Source: Tenacibaculum caenipelagi (GTDB lineage: Bacteria; Bacteroidota; Bacteroidia; Flavobacteriales; Flavobacteriaceae). From it: DNA of 64,000 nt. Below are positions 8,628-16,641 of the stretch, piece by piece. Position 1 is the first letter of the stretch, and every line of letters begins with the position of its first letter. The DNA lies in the NCBI RefSeq assembly GCF_004363005.1, contig NZ_SNYH01000003.1:62001-126000 (forward strand), given 5' to 3'. Both the position numbers and the translations under genes were made by a program. The notes beneath the pieces are model-generated. The model had not been told where the DNA came from. It did not search any database and saw only the letters and a program-made list of their open reading frames with translations.

Positions 8628-9566
8628 ATGATGAATAAAAAACATATTGCAATAATAGGACTTGGAGGTGTTGGTGGCTATTTTGGCTTTAAAATAAGTC
8701 AGTTTAACGAGACGAATAATCTTCATGATATTTCCTTTGTAGCCAGAGGTAAAACTTATGAAACTATAAAAACCAATGGCTTAACCCTACTCTCACCCGA
8801 ACATTCAAATAACACAACAAAACCTAACACTGTATACTCTAATATCAAAGAGCTAAAAAATCCTGATTTAGTAATTATTTGTGTTAAAGAATACGACCTA
8901 GAAAATGTATGTCTTCAATTATCTGAAGTTATCACGAATACAACTGTTTTGTTACCGATGATGAATGGCGCTGATATTTATGATAGAATTCGTAAAATAA
9001 TTCCTAGTAACACAATTTTACCTTCTTGTGTTTATGTAGCATCTCATATAAAAGAAAAAGGAATTATAGAACACAAAGGGAAAGCTGGAAAGTTAATTTT
9101 TTCAAAAGACCCTCAAAACTCTACTTCTCAAATTGATTGGATAGTAGATTTAATGAAGAATAGTAAAGTAGATTTTGATTTTAAGGAAAATGCTTTAACA
9201 GATATCTGGACTAAATTTATTTTTATAGCAAGTTTTGGCCTAGTAACAGCAAAGCATAATTCATCAATAGGAAGAGTTTGTGCTGATGAGTTGCAAAAAG
9301 AAGAAGCCATAAAAATTATGGACGAAATTAAAAGTATTGCAGATCAAAAAGATATTGCACTAGAAGACAATATCATTCAGAATACTTTTGAAAAAGCAGC
9401 GACTTTTCCTCCTGAAACACCAACTTCGTTACAGCTTGACATACATTCTAATAAGAACAACAATGAGCTAGAGCTATTTGCAGGAGCCATTATAAAATAT
9501 GGAGAGGATTTAAACATAAAAACACCTTTTACAAGAAAAATATACCACGAAATAAAAGCGCTATAA
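8628..9566 (+). CDS. ketopantoate reductase-family protein (PanE/ApbA type)
   Basis: About 313 residues from the ATG at 8628 (or 8631). The reading frame is open further upstream from a TTG at 8577, but homologues begin just before the NADP loop, here HIAIIGLGGVGGYFG, so the ATG is preferred. It has the N-terminal Rossmann domain, the KEYDLENV region with the expected Lys, and a helical C-terminal domain with SSIGRVCAD and TSLQLDI matching the ApbA C-terminal signature. Ketopantoate reductase makes pantoate for coenzyme A, but this broad family includes paralogues of unknown substrate. The lone accessory setting makes an exact call unsafe. Confidence 0.8.
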   Translation: MMNKKHIAIIGLGGVGGYFGFKISQFNETNNLHDISFVARGKTYETIKTNGLTLLSPEHSNNTTKPNTVYSNIKELKNPDLVIICVKEYDLENVCLQLSEVITNTTVLLPMMNGADIYDRIRKIIPSNTILPSCVYVASHIKEKGIIEHKGKAGKLIFSKDPQNSTSQIDWIVDLMKNSKVDFDFKENALTDIWTKFIFIASFGLVTAKHNSSIGRVCADELQKEEAIKIMDEIKSIADQKDIALEDNIIQNTFEKAATFPPETPTSLQLDIHSNKNNNELELFAGAIIKYGEDLNIKTPFTRKIYHEIKAL

Positions 9567-9617
9567 TGTTGAGCTTTATACTAACATTAATTGATCTTTC
9601 CCTTTTCTTATAATTTA

Positions 9618-9648
9618 ACCGTACACTTTTTGTACGGTTTTTATTTTA
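9618..9648 (+). terminator. intrinsic terminator
   Basis: AACCGTACA (9618-9626) and TGTACGGTT (9632-9640) form a perfect 9-bp stem with a 5-base loop, followed by TTTATTTT. It ends the ketopantoate-reductase-like gene. Confidence 0.85.
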
Positions 9649-9793
9649 TCTTGATTACCATTGAATAAGAAGTACTCAAATTGCTGTAGAATTCCACTTA
9701 TAAACTACTTATCATCAAGTAAAAAAATACACGTCCAGTTTTCGGTTGTAAAACAAATCTTTCCATCGGTACTTTGCATTAAAACCTTAAAAG

Positions 9794-10549
9794 ATGGAAT
9801 TTAAAAACTTACACTATCAAGACACTCCTTTAGTTATAGCTAATGTTTGGGATGTGCCAAGTGCCAAAACAGCAGAGTCATTAAACTTTCAAGCAATTGG
9901 AACTTCAAGTTCGGCAATTGCAACCCTTCTTGGATACCAAGATGGAGAAGAAATTGAATTTTCCGAATTAGAATATATTATAAAACGAATTAAATCAAGC
10001 ACTAAGCTGCCCTTATCTGTTGATTTGGAATCAGGTTATAGTCGCAACCCTATAGAAATTGCACAGCATATCAAAAAGTTATCTAATTTAGGCGTTGTGG
10101 GAATTAATATTGAAGATAGTATTGTAGAGCCAGCTAGAACCTTACTAAATGCAGAAAAATTCTCTCAAGTAATTTCCAAAATAACTGAAATTCTTCAAAA
10201 AGAAAACATAAAAGTTTTTCTAAATGTAAGAACAGATACCTTTTTGTTAGGGCATCCAAACTCAGTTGAAGAAACAAAAAAGCGAATTAAATTATATGAA
10301 AACGCAGGTGCTAATGGAATTTTTATACCTTGTATTGAACAGGAAACAGATATAAAAGAAATCGTAAATTTCACCAATCTACCAATCAACGTAATGTGCA
10401 TGCCTAATCTTCCAAATTTTGATACATTAAACAAATTAGGTGTAAAGCGAATAAGCATGGGTAACTTTTTGTTTGATAAGATGTACAATCAATTAAAAGA
10501 TATAACAGAAGAAATTATAAATAAAAAATCATTCAAACCTATTTTTTAA
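9794..10549 (+). CDS. isocitrate lyase/PEP mutase-family protein
   Basis: 251 residues forming an ICL/PEP-mutase-type TIM barrel: LVIANVWDVPSAK at the first strand, SVDLESGYS (the Mg-binding D-x-E-x-G-Y motif), GINIEDS and NVRTDTFL. The catalytic loop KKCGH of true lyases is not visible, as usual for this 250-residue subgroup of unknown or oxaloacetate/phosphonate-related activity. Its stop overlaps the start of the Ada gene (TAATG at 10547-10551), so the two are translationally coupled and the pairing is probably functional. Confidence 0.82.
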   Translation: MEFKNLHYQDTPLVIANVWDVPSAKTAESLNFQAIGTSSSAIATLLGYQDGEEIEFSELEYIIKRIKSSTKLPLSVDLESGYSRNPIEIAQHIKKLSNLGVVGINIEDSIVEPARTLLNAEKFSQVISKITEILQKENIKVFLNVRTDTFLLGHPNSVEETKKRIKLYENAGANGIFIPCIEQETDIKEIVNFTNLPINVMCMPNLPNFDTLNKLGVKRISMGNFLFDKMYNQLKDITEEIINKKSFKPIF

Positions 10550-11607
10550 TGCGAATTACCGACAGTAAAACCATAGATGTTTATTATCAAGCTTTGTTAG
10601 AAAAAAAACAAAACTTTGTAGGAATCTTTTTTGTTGGGGTAAAAACAACTTCTGTTTTTTGTATAGCTACCTGCAGAGCAAGAAAACCAAAAAAAGAAAA
10701 CACTGAGTTTTTTACAACATTTAAAGATGCTTTAGATAATGGCTACAGACCTTGCAAAGTTTGTAAACCAACCGAAAATGCCAATGAAGCACCTAAACAA
10801 ATTAAAGCTGCAATCAAACTTATAAAAGAAAACCCAAAAGTAAAAGTTACAGATTATCAACTACAAAAAGAAAATATAAGTCCTGTAGCAGTAAGAAGAT
10901 GGTTCAAGAAAAACTATGGAATGACTTTTCAGTCTTATCAAAGAATGTATCGAATTAATGTAGCTTTTCAAGAATTAAAAAATGGAAAAAACGCAACACA
11001 AACTGCCTTTGATTCAGGTTACGAATCATTAAGCGGATTTGGTTATACTTTTAAAAAAATCATAGGTAATTCTCCTAAAAATAGCGACATTGAAAACATA
11101 ATCTTAATTAGTCGGCTAACAACACCTTTAGGTCCAATGTTTATTTGCGCTACCGAAAACGGAATATGTTTGTTAGAATTTGTTGATCGGAAAATGCTAG
11201 AAACAGAATTTAAAGATTTACAAAAACGCTTAAAGGCTAATATCATTGCAGGAGAGAATAAGCATATAAAACAGGCAAAAACCGAAATCGAAGAATATTT
11301 TAACGGAACTAGAAAGTTTTTTAGCGTAAAGCTTGAAACACCTGGAACTGATTTTCAAAATTTAGTTTGGAAATATTTACAAAAAATTGAGTACGGAAAA
11401 ACGTCTACTTATCAAGAACAAGCAAAAAGAATAAATAATCCTAAAGCTGTAAGAGCTGTTGCATCTGCTAATGGTCATAATCGAATTTCAATTATTATCC
11501 CTTGTCATCGAGTAATTGGAAAAGATGGAAAAATGACAGGTTACGGAGGAGGAATTGAACGAAAAAAATGGTTGTTACAACACGAGCAAAAAAACGTCAA
11601 TATATAA
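10549..11607 (+). CDS. ada: Ada: methylated-DNA repair protein and transcriptional activator
   Basis: 352 residues. The N-terminal zinc domain has Cys38, Cys42, Cys69 and Cys72, the same spacing as E. coli Ada, where Cys38 takes methyl groups from phosphotriesters. An AraC-type helix-turn-helix region spans about 85-175 (PVAVRRWFKKNYGMTFQSYQ). The C-terminal O6-methylguanine-DNA methyltransferase domain contains IIIPCHRVIG with acceptor Cys319. All three activities look intact. It starts inside the stop of the preceding PEP-mutase-like gene. It probably controls its own operon on alkylation damage, as known for the family. Confidence 0.93.
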   Translation: MRITDSKTIDVYYQALLEKKQNFVGIFFVGVKTTSVFCIATCRARKPKKENTEFFTTFKDALDNGYRPCKVCKPTENANEAPKQIKAAIKLIKENPKVKVTDYQLQKENISPVAVRRWFKKNYGMTFQSYQRMYRINVAFQELKNGKNATQTAFDSGYESLSGFGYTFKKIIGNSPKNSDIENIILISRLTTPLGPMFICATENGICLLEFVDRKMLETEFKDLQKRLKANIIAGENKHIKQAKTEIEEYFNGTRKFFSVKLETPGTDFQNLVWKYLQKIEYGKTSTYQEQAKRINNPKAVRAVASANGHNRISIIIPCHRVIGKDGKMTGYGGGIERKKWLLQHEQKNVNI

Positions 11608-11792
11608 CAAGACTTATAAAATATAACTATTAAAGCACTTTAGTAAAACAGAAACTTCATAGATTTAGAGCCTGAGTTATATTGAAAATTTACACAATAA
11701 AATTGAACAAATTATTTGTAAATAGAGATAAAATCGGCAGATAATACTAGCGAGTTAGGAATTAAAACAAAAGCATATACGTAAAACAAAGA

Positions 11793-12032
11793 TTGATGAA
11801 AAAATTTATGGTTATCGAAAGGTTCAAACCTAATTGTATGGAGAAAAACAACGAATTATGGAATAAAAAAGGAAGAATGCTTCCTGAAGGGCTTTACTAC
11901 TTAAATTCTTGGGTAAATAAAGAACATACTATTTGTTTTCAACTTATGGAAACTAATAATCCTGAACTCTTTGATGAATGGACTGATAAATGGAAAAAGT
12001 ATACCGATTTTGAGATATTCCCTATTGATTAA
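11793..12032 (+). CDS. DUF3303-like small protein
   Basis: 79 residues, MMKKFMVIERFKPN... through LYYLNSWVNKEHTICFQLME and ...LFDEWTDKWKKYTDFEIFPI. It has the alpha/beta ferredoxin-like pattern of the DUF3303/stress-barrel type. Function unknown. The ATG at 11796 is an equally good start. It precedes a GNAT gene by 37 bases. The 185 bases before it show no gene or clear promoter. Confidence 0.65.
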   Translation: MMKKFMVIERFKPNCMEKNNELWNKKGRMLPEGLYYLNSWVNKEHTICFQLMETNNPELFDEWTDKWKKYTDFEIFPID

Positions 12033-12069
12033 AATGTCTTATAACTTTAAAACAAGATAAGAACAAACA

Positions 12070-12576
12070 ATGATTGAACTTAAAAAAGTTGAAAAAAGAA
12101 CTGAGTTTAAAAGCATTGAAAAATTAGCAAATGAAATTTTGCACGAAGTTTACGACCCTATAATTCCTAGTGAACATACTGATTATTTTTTAGCAAAATT
12201 TCAATCTGAAAAGGCTATTGAAAATCAAATTACCAATGAAAACTTTGTGTATTATCTATTAAATTTTGATGGAAAAAGTGTTGGGTATTTGGGAATTCAA
12301 ATACTGAATAACAAACTGATTTTGAGTAAACTTTATATTTTAAAATCATTCCGTGGATTAAAAATTGGAAAAACAGCTTTAGAGTTTGCCCATAAATTTG
12401 CTAGGAAAAAAAGGTTTGATAAGATTGAATTGATTGTCAATCAAAAAAACAAAAATACAATTGATATTTATCTAAAAAATGGGTTCAAAATAGTAGAATC
12501 TATTGTCAATTCATTTCCTAATGGACATTCTGTAGAAGATTATAAAATGGAAAAATTGATAACCGAAAATTACTAA
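12070..12576 (+). CDS. GNAT-family N-acetyltransferase
   Basis: 168 residues with GNAT motifs: beta strands ending LILSKLYILKSFRGLKIGKT (the R-G-x-x-I-G-K acetyl-CoA loop), a helix AHKFARKKRF, then IELIVNQKNKNTIDIYLKNGF. It is about 25% identical by eye to the other GNAT at 3.1 kb only in the motif regions, so the two are not recent duplicates. It starts 37 bases after the DUF3303-like gene. Substrate unknown. Confidence 0.85.
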   Translation: MIELKKVEKRTEFKSIEKLANEILHEVYDPIIPSEHTDYFLAKFQSEKAIENQITNENFVYYLLNFDGKSVGYLGIQILNNKLILSKLYILKSFRGLKIGKTALEFAHKFARKKRFDKIELIVNQKNKNTIDIYLKNGFKIVESIVNSFPNGHSVEDYKMEKLITENY

Positions 12577-12592
12577 GTTACTTGCTGCTATT

Positions 12593-12753
12593 AACATTTA
12601 TATGAAGCCTTTTTGTACGTTTTTTCATTTTGTTTTATATTGGCTAGCGCTTAATATAAAAAGAATAAAATTGCTAAAGGTTCCGTTCCGCTTATTCTAC
12701 CAGAAAAGCAATATAATGGTAAGTTTATTCTGCATATAAACTAGTTGTAAAAC
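12593..12753. repeat. long imperfect inverted repeat, attC-like
   Basis: Nested complementary arms: TTTATATG (12597-12604) with CATATAAA (12733-12740), and AGAATAAA (12662-12669) with TTTATTCT (12724-12731). It ends in GTTGTAAAAC (12744-12753), whose reverse complement GTTTTACAAC occurs at 13249-13258 just after the next gene. The same AGAATAAA...TTTATTCT core and TATA-ACTAGTT end recur before the gene at 60050. Confidence 0.7.
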
Positions 12754-12764
12754 ATTAAAACTGA

Positions 12765-13244
12765 ATGAAAATAACATTATCAATAATTGCTGTAATCGGA
12801 ATTGCTTTATTAATATCTTCTTGCACCAATAAGACCAAAAAACAAGAAAGTGAAATTATTACTATTGACCCAAATGAGTTGATTCCTGGACCGATTCAGC
12901 ATGAAGATTTATCTGAAAATCAATTGACAAAAATTAAATTGATTCACAAGACTTTTGAGGAAGTATATCCAATAACTTTAGAAGAAACAATTACAAATTT
13001 TAAACGTGACCTAAATATTGACAGAGAAATAAATCTTTGGATAAAAATGAAAGAAACATTTGAGAATGTTCTGAATGAAAAGCAGTATGACAAAGTCGAA
13101 GAAAGAAAAGAAGTTTTTAAAATTATTTTTATGAGCACAATGATGCCGAAAAATAAAGTAAAGAGTAATGTTGAAATTAAGGAGCTATCTGAAAATGATG
13201 CAGATTATATATTGAGTGAATTCGAAAAGCAGATGAACAAATAA
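12765..13244 (+). CDS. lipoprotein of unknown function
   Basis: 159 residues with a lipoprotein signal: a hydrophobic stretch ending LLISSC, so Cys20 is the probable lipidation site. The rest is helical and rich in Glu and Lys, with DLSENQLTKIKLIHKTFEEV resembling the start of Spy/CpxP-like or DUF-type helical modules, but I do not recognise a family. It is exactly bracketed by 10-base complementary ends (12744-12753 and 13249-13258), making it the cargo of a cassette-like unit. Confidence 0.7.
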   Translation: MKITLSIIAVIGIALLISSCTNKTKKQESEIITIDPNELIPGPIQHEDLSENQLTKIKLIHKTFEEVYPITLEETITNFKRDLNIDREINLWIKMKETFENVLNEKQYDKVEERKEVFKIIFMSTMMPKNKVKSNVEIKELSENDADYILSEFEKQMNK

Positions 13245-13248
13245 AAAC

Positions 13249-13375
13249 GTTTTACAACAATGACTATTAGTAATTGCTTGTTCTCTCCTACTTCTGAAAA
13301 TCCGCGAGGATTTTCAGTTTGGTGTGTACTTGTAAAGTTAACCGCAAATACTCATAGCCGAGACCGTTGTACGAA
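13249..13375. repeat. long imperfect inverted repeat, attC-like
   Basis: It begins GTTTTACAACAATGACTATT and ends with ATAGCCGAGACCGTTGTACG. ACTATTAGTAATTGC on the left is complementary, with few mismatches, to GCAAATACTCATAGC on the right, and ACAAC pairs with GTTGT at the outer edge. An inner hairpin, CTGAAAATCC-GCGA-GGATTTTCAG, forms the tip. This layout (outer box, unpaired spacer, inner box, variable tip) is that of integron attC sites. Confidence 0.75.
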
Positions 13376-13388
13376 ATTATGAGAAACT

Positions 13389-14003
13389 ATGAAAAATCTA
13401 GTATTATTAATCTTACTATATCCAATTTTAATCAATGCTCAAGATAAAAAAATAATAGAACTACAAAATAAATACTTTGACGAAGCAGGCTCAGAATTAA
13501 CTCACTTGAAAATAAAAAGTGCCTTTACATATTATAGGTTTGCATATGATTTACTTCCTGGTACTGAATTAGGGAAAAAATCGCTAAAATTATCTGATTC
13601 TTTAAAAATTATTTTAAGGAAAAACTTAATTACAGATATAGAAGGAAATTGGGAAATAAAGATATTTAATAAATTGAGAACTGAATCAGATAAAAAATTT
13701 TACGATAAACTAGGGAGATTTTTACGGATAACTAAAGATTCTATTTTTTATTTTACGAAAAAACGAAAATTAAGACGTAACAAACCTTCTAAAAGAATGA
13801 AAATTACCTTTTGCGAATTAATGAATTATTTTCCAAGTTATTCAGACTTTATACACCCAGATAATAAAATTTGGCATTATCGTTCTGATTCAACAGGGAA
13901 CAAATTAATTATTTTAGATTATGGAAAAATAGAAAATGACCGAAAAAATAGAACGGGAAACATAAGTCATCCGTCAGGATATACATATAATCGAATAAAA
14001 TAG
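13389..14003 (+). CDS. exported protein of unknown function
   Basis: 204 residues with a type I signal peptide, MKNLVLLILLYPILINAQ, cleaved after NAQ. The mature part has a helical start and then a beta-rich segment, TDIEGNWEIKIFNKL, resembling a lipocalin-like 'G-x-W' opening, but I cannot place it in a family. It is bracketed by GTTGTACGAA (13366-13375) and TTCGTACAAC (14009-14018), a perfect 10-base inverted pair. No promoter is seen in the short leader. Confidence 0.7.
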   Translation: MKNLVLLILLYPILINAQDKKIIELQNKYFDEAGSELTHLKIKSAFTYYRFAYDLLPGTELGKKSLKLSDSLKIILRKNLITDIEGNWEIKIFNKLRTESDKKFYDKLGRFLRITKDSIFYFTKKRKLRRNKPSKRMKITFCELMNYFPSYSDFIHPDNKIWHYRSDSTGNKLIILDYGKIENDRKNRTGNISHPSGYTYNRIK

Positions 14004-14008
14004 GAAAC

Positions 14009-14061
14009 TTCGTACAACACCCCATATGCGCCATTAAAATGGAGCATATAGGAAACGTTGT
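14009..14061. repeat. compact attC-like hairpin
   Basis: ACAAC (14014-14018) pairs with GTTGT (14057-14061). Inside is a near-perfect stem, CCATATGC-g-CCATT against AATGG-a-GCATATAGG, with a single mismatch. The outer boxes are separated from the inner stem by short unpaired spacers. This is the clearest of the hairpins and has the R''-L''-tip-L'-R' order of an attC site. Confidence 0.78.
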
Positions 14062-14111
14062 TTAGCATTAAACCGAAACGAAACTACACCACTCTACAGA
14101 AACTAAATGCA

Positions 14112-14768
14112 ATGAAAAACTACTTTTCCGATAGAATGAAGAAAACAAGGAAGAATATTGTTAAATATATTCTTGAATTATTAATAGTTGCATTTGGTGT
14201 TTTCTTAGGCATTTATGTAGGAGAGCGAAATCACCAAAAAAAAACTGACTTAAATACGAGAAATGCAATAGTTCAAATAATCTCAGAGTTAGATTCTAAC
14301 GTCAAGAGACTCGGGTCTGCAATTAGATATCATGAGCAAATAGGTGTAGAACTTGATAGTGTTAGGAAGTCACTTAAACAGAGTGATTTTAACTCTATCT
14401 ATTTCAACAATAAAAAGTTTAATCATAACAATTTACCAAGCTGGACAGGAGTTGGAGTAGTTAGGTTATCAAAATCAATTTATGAAAGTGCTAAAATAGG
14501 CGGTGTTTTTCAAGAACTCAATATCTCAACAATCAACCTCATTTCTAGTATTTATGAATACCAAGAGATATACGACGAATTTAGTATGGCTACAGTCGAC
14601 AAAATGTTAGAAATGGATTCGGAAACAAAAACTAGTGATGTCATTCAACTTTTGAGCCGATTATCTAAACATGATATTATAAAAATAGAAAAAGGACTTT
14701 TAAATCAAATTAACAAAAATATTGTAGAATTAGAGAGAAAAATAGAAAATAAATCATTCAAGAAATAA
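14112..14768 (+). CDS. membrane-anchored protein resembling DUF6090-type proteins
   Basis: About 218 residues from ATG 14112; the frame is open from 14058, but that part overlaps the repeat. One N-terminal membrane segment, YILELLIVAFGVFLGIYVGE, is followed by a long helical, soluble part starting RNHQKKTDLNTRNAIVQIIS. This arrangement (short cytoplasmic start, single helix, coiled region) is that of the DUF6090-like family of Bacteroidota. Function unknown. It lies between two attC-like hairpins. Confidence 0.65.
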   Translation: MKNYFSDRMKKTRKNIVKYILELLIVAFGVFLGIYVGERNHQKKTDLNTRNAIVQIISELDSNVKRLGSAIRYHEQIGVELDSVRKSLKQSDFNSIYFNNKKFNHNNLPSWTGVGVVRLSKSIYESAKIGGVFQELNISTINLISSIYEYQEIYDEFSMATVDKMLEMDSETKTSDVIQLLSRLSKHDIIKIEKGLLNQINKNIVELERKIENKSFKK

Positions 14769-14792
14769 CACTACAGAACCCAGTCTATAATT

Positions 14793-14909
14793 CATTGCCG
14801 CCCCATCCTACGGTTAGACAAATAAAAACCGAAAAATGACGATATTTGAAACTTATAACATTAATGATTGGAAGGCGGCAATGCATCATACACCAATCTG
14901 TTGGTGACA
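14793..14909. repeat. inverted repeat, attC-like
   Basis: CATTGCCGCC (14793-14802) is perfectly complementary to GGCGGCAATG (14874-14883). The right end runs CATCATACACCAATCTGTTG into GTTGGTGACA (14900-14909), which matches 8 of 10 positions of the reverse complement of TGCTACCAAC (15873-15882) after the beta-lactamase gene. Confidence 0.65.
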
Positions 14910-14952
14910 ATTTTTGAAAACAAAACATAAAAAGACTAGAAGAAAATAAAGA

Positions 14953-15870
14953 ATGAATAGACTATTTCAATCGACAGCTTTACTATTATTACTTTTAATA
15001 AGTTGCACGACACCAAACAATAAAACTGATTTACTACGAAAAAAAATTGAGAAAATCGTATCTGACAAAAATGCAGTAGTTGGGGTTTCAATAATCGGAA
15101 ATAAAGGAAAAGATACTCTTTCTCTAAACGGAGATAAACGATTTCCAATGCAAAGTGTGTTTAAGTTCCATATTGCATTAGCAGTATTATCAGAGGTTGA
15201 TAAGGGGACATTATCATTAGATCAAATAGTAGAAATAGATAAAGATGAACTCTTACCAGAGGACTTTTGGAGCCCCCTTAGAGATGAAAACCCAAATGGA
15301 GGTAGCTTTACAATTGAAAGGCTAATTCAATACAATGTATCTCATAGCGACAACACAGCCTGTGATGTTTTAATACGACTTATTGGCACACCTAAAACGA
15401 TTGAAGAATACATAAAAAAGAGTGGTATAGAAGATATACAGATTACTTTCAATGAAGAAGGATTACAAGCAAGGTGGGAAAATATATTCCAAAATTGGAC
15501 AACCCCGAATGCCGCAAGTGAAACACTAAAACTATTTTTTGAGAATAAAAATAATTTACTTTCAAAAAGCAGTTATGATTTTTTTTGGGAAACTAATAAA
15601 GAAACAACAACAGGAAAAGGCAGAATAAGAGGACAACTACCTAAAGAAACAATTGTTGCTCACAAGACAGGTTGGTCTGGTACAAATAAAGAAACTGGGA
15701 TTACCGCTGCAGTAAACAATATTGGAATTGTCTTTTTGCCAGATGGGAAGCACTTTATCATCAGTGTTTTTGTGACAGATTCGCAAGAAAATTTTAAAAC
15801 AAACGAGAGAATTATAGCGGATATGGCAAAAGCTACATATGACTTTTATACTACACAGACGATAAAATAA
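14953..15870 (+). CDS. bla: class A beta-lactamase (subclass A2-like), lipoprotein signal
   Basis: 305 residues. The signal ends LLLLISC, so Cys18 may be lipidated. The serine beta-lactamase motifs are all present: S-x-x-K at Ser68-Lys71 (SVFK), SDN at 132-134, Glu168/169 in FNEEGLQA for deacylation, and KTG at 238-240. The loop and helix pattern (HIALAVLSEVDKGTLSL, NEEGLQARWEN) matches the Bacteroidota CfxA/CblA/CME/PER/VEB branch rather than TEM. It should hydrolyse penicillins and cephalosporins in the periplasm; its spectrum cannot be read off. It sits alone between attC-like hairpins with no regulator. Confidence 0.93.
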   Translation: MNRLFQSTALLLLLLISCTTPNNKTDLLRKKIEKIVSDKNAVVGVSIIGNKGKDTLSLNGDKRFPMQSVFKFHIALAVLSEVDKGTLSLDQIVEIDKDELLPEDFWSPLRDENPNGGSFTIERLIQYNVSHSDNTACDVLIRLIGTPKTIEEYIKKSGIEDIQITFNEEGLQARWENIFQNWTTPNAASETLKLFFENKNNLLSKSSYDFFWETNKETTTGKGRIRGQLPKETIVAHKTGWSGTNKETGITAAVNNIGIVFLPDGKHFIISVFVTDSQENFKTNERIIADMAKATYDFYTTQTIK

Positions 15871-15872
15871 AC

Positions 15873-15993
15873 TGCTACCAACAATGTGTATAAGTAATAG
15901 CGGTTTAAATTATATAACGGAAGTATTAACATAAAACAAAGGTCAGTAGGTTTCTGAGTAGAGACTCCCTACCCTCATACACGAGATCGTTGT
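15873..15993. repeat. long imperfect inverted repeat, attC-like
   Basis: GTGTAT (15886-15891) pairs with ATACAC (15977-15982), and AAC (15880-15882) with GTT (15989-15991). An inner arm, AGTAGG against CCTAC, forms the tip. It starts with TGCTACCAAC, the partner of the sequence just before bla, and ends in GTTGTACAAA before the next gene. Confidence 0.68.
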
Positions 15994-16010
15994 ACAAAAT
16001 ACAACATACT

Positions 16011-16541
16011 ATGAAAACAGATAAAATAATTTTAGGATTCTTACTTCTTTTTTTAGTTTCTCTTGAAAATTTTTCTCAAAATGATTCTATAAAAAAGCAA
16101 ATTATAGAAATAATTAATTTTAAAAATAAAAATTTTCCTTTTCCGATTGGTTACGTTAACGACTACGAACAAATTTTCACAAAAGAACAAAATGAAAAAC
16201 TAGAAAAATTGATTTCTGATTATGAAAAATCAACAACTAATGAAATTGCAATAGTTACGATAAGTTCAATTGAACCATATGACAACATTAACGATTTTGC
16301 AACTGATCTATCAAATGATTGGGGAGTTGGAAAATCTAAAAAAGATAATGGGTTAGTAATAATTATTAGTAAAAATTTAAGGCTAATCCGAATTTCAACA
16401 GGAAACAATACTGAAAAAATATTAACAGATGAAATTTGTAAAAAAATAATTGACAATACTATGATTCCTGAATTTAGAAAAGGAGAGTTTTATACAGGAA
16501 TTAAAAAAGGACTTAATAAATTGATATCCAAATGGAAATAA
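16011..16541 (+). CDS. TPM-domain protein (YgcG/TPM phosphatase family), exported
   Basis: 177 residues from ATG 16011; an upstream TTG at 15990 falls inside the repeat and is not preferred. It has a signal peptide, IILGFLLLFLVSLENFSQ. The TPM domain fills residues 45-170: VNDYEQIFTKEQNEKLEKLI, then TTNEIAIVTISSI and the hallmark DWGVGKSKKDNGLVIIISKN (W-G-x-G-x-x-x-x-x-N-G). No C-terminal membrane segment is present, so it is probably periplasmic. Family members range from phosphatases to photosystem factors; the role here is unknown. Confidence 0.85.
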   Translation: MKTDKIILGFLLLFLVSLENFSQNDSIKKQIIEIINFKNKNFPFPIGYVNDYEQIFTKEQNEKLEKLISDYEKSTTNEIAIVTISSIEPYDNINDFATDLSNDWGVGKSKKDNGLVIIISKNLRLIRISTGNNTEKILTDEICKKIIDNTMIPEFRKGEFYTGIKKGLNKLISKWK

Positions 16542-16641
16542 AATACGATATATCATTTTTGCTTAAATTGGTCAAAATTGTAAAATCAAAACATTTTAAA
16601 AAGTTAAAGTATATTCAACACAGTAACAACAATTAAACACA

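Noticed and set aside
12593..16010. CRISPR array
   Set aside because: The repeats are long hairpins separated by whole genes, differ in sequence from one another and have no regular spacers or cas genes.
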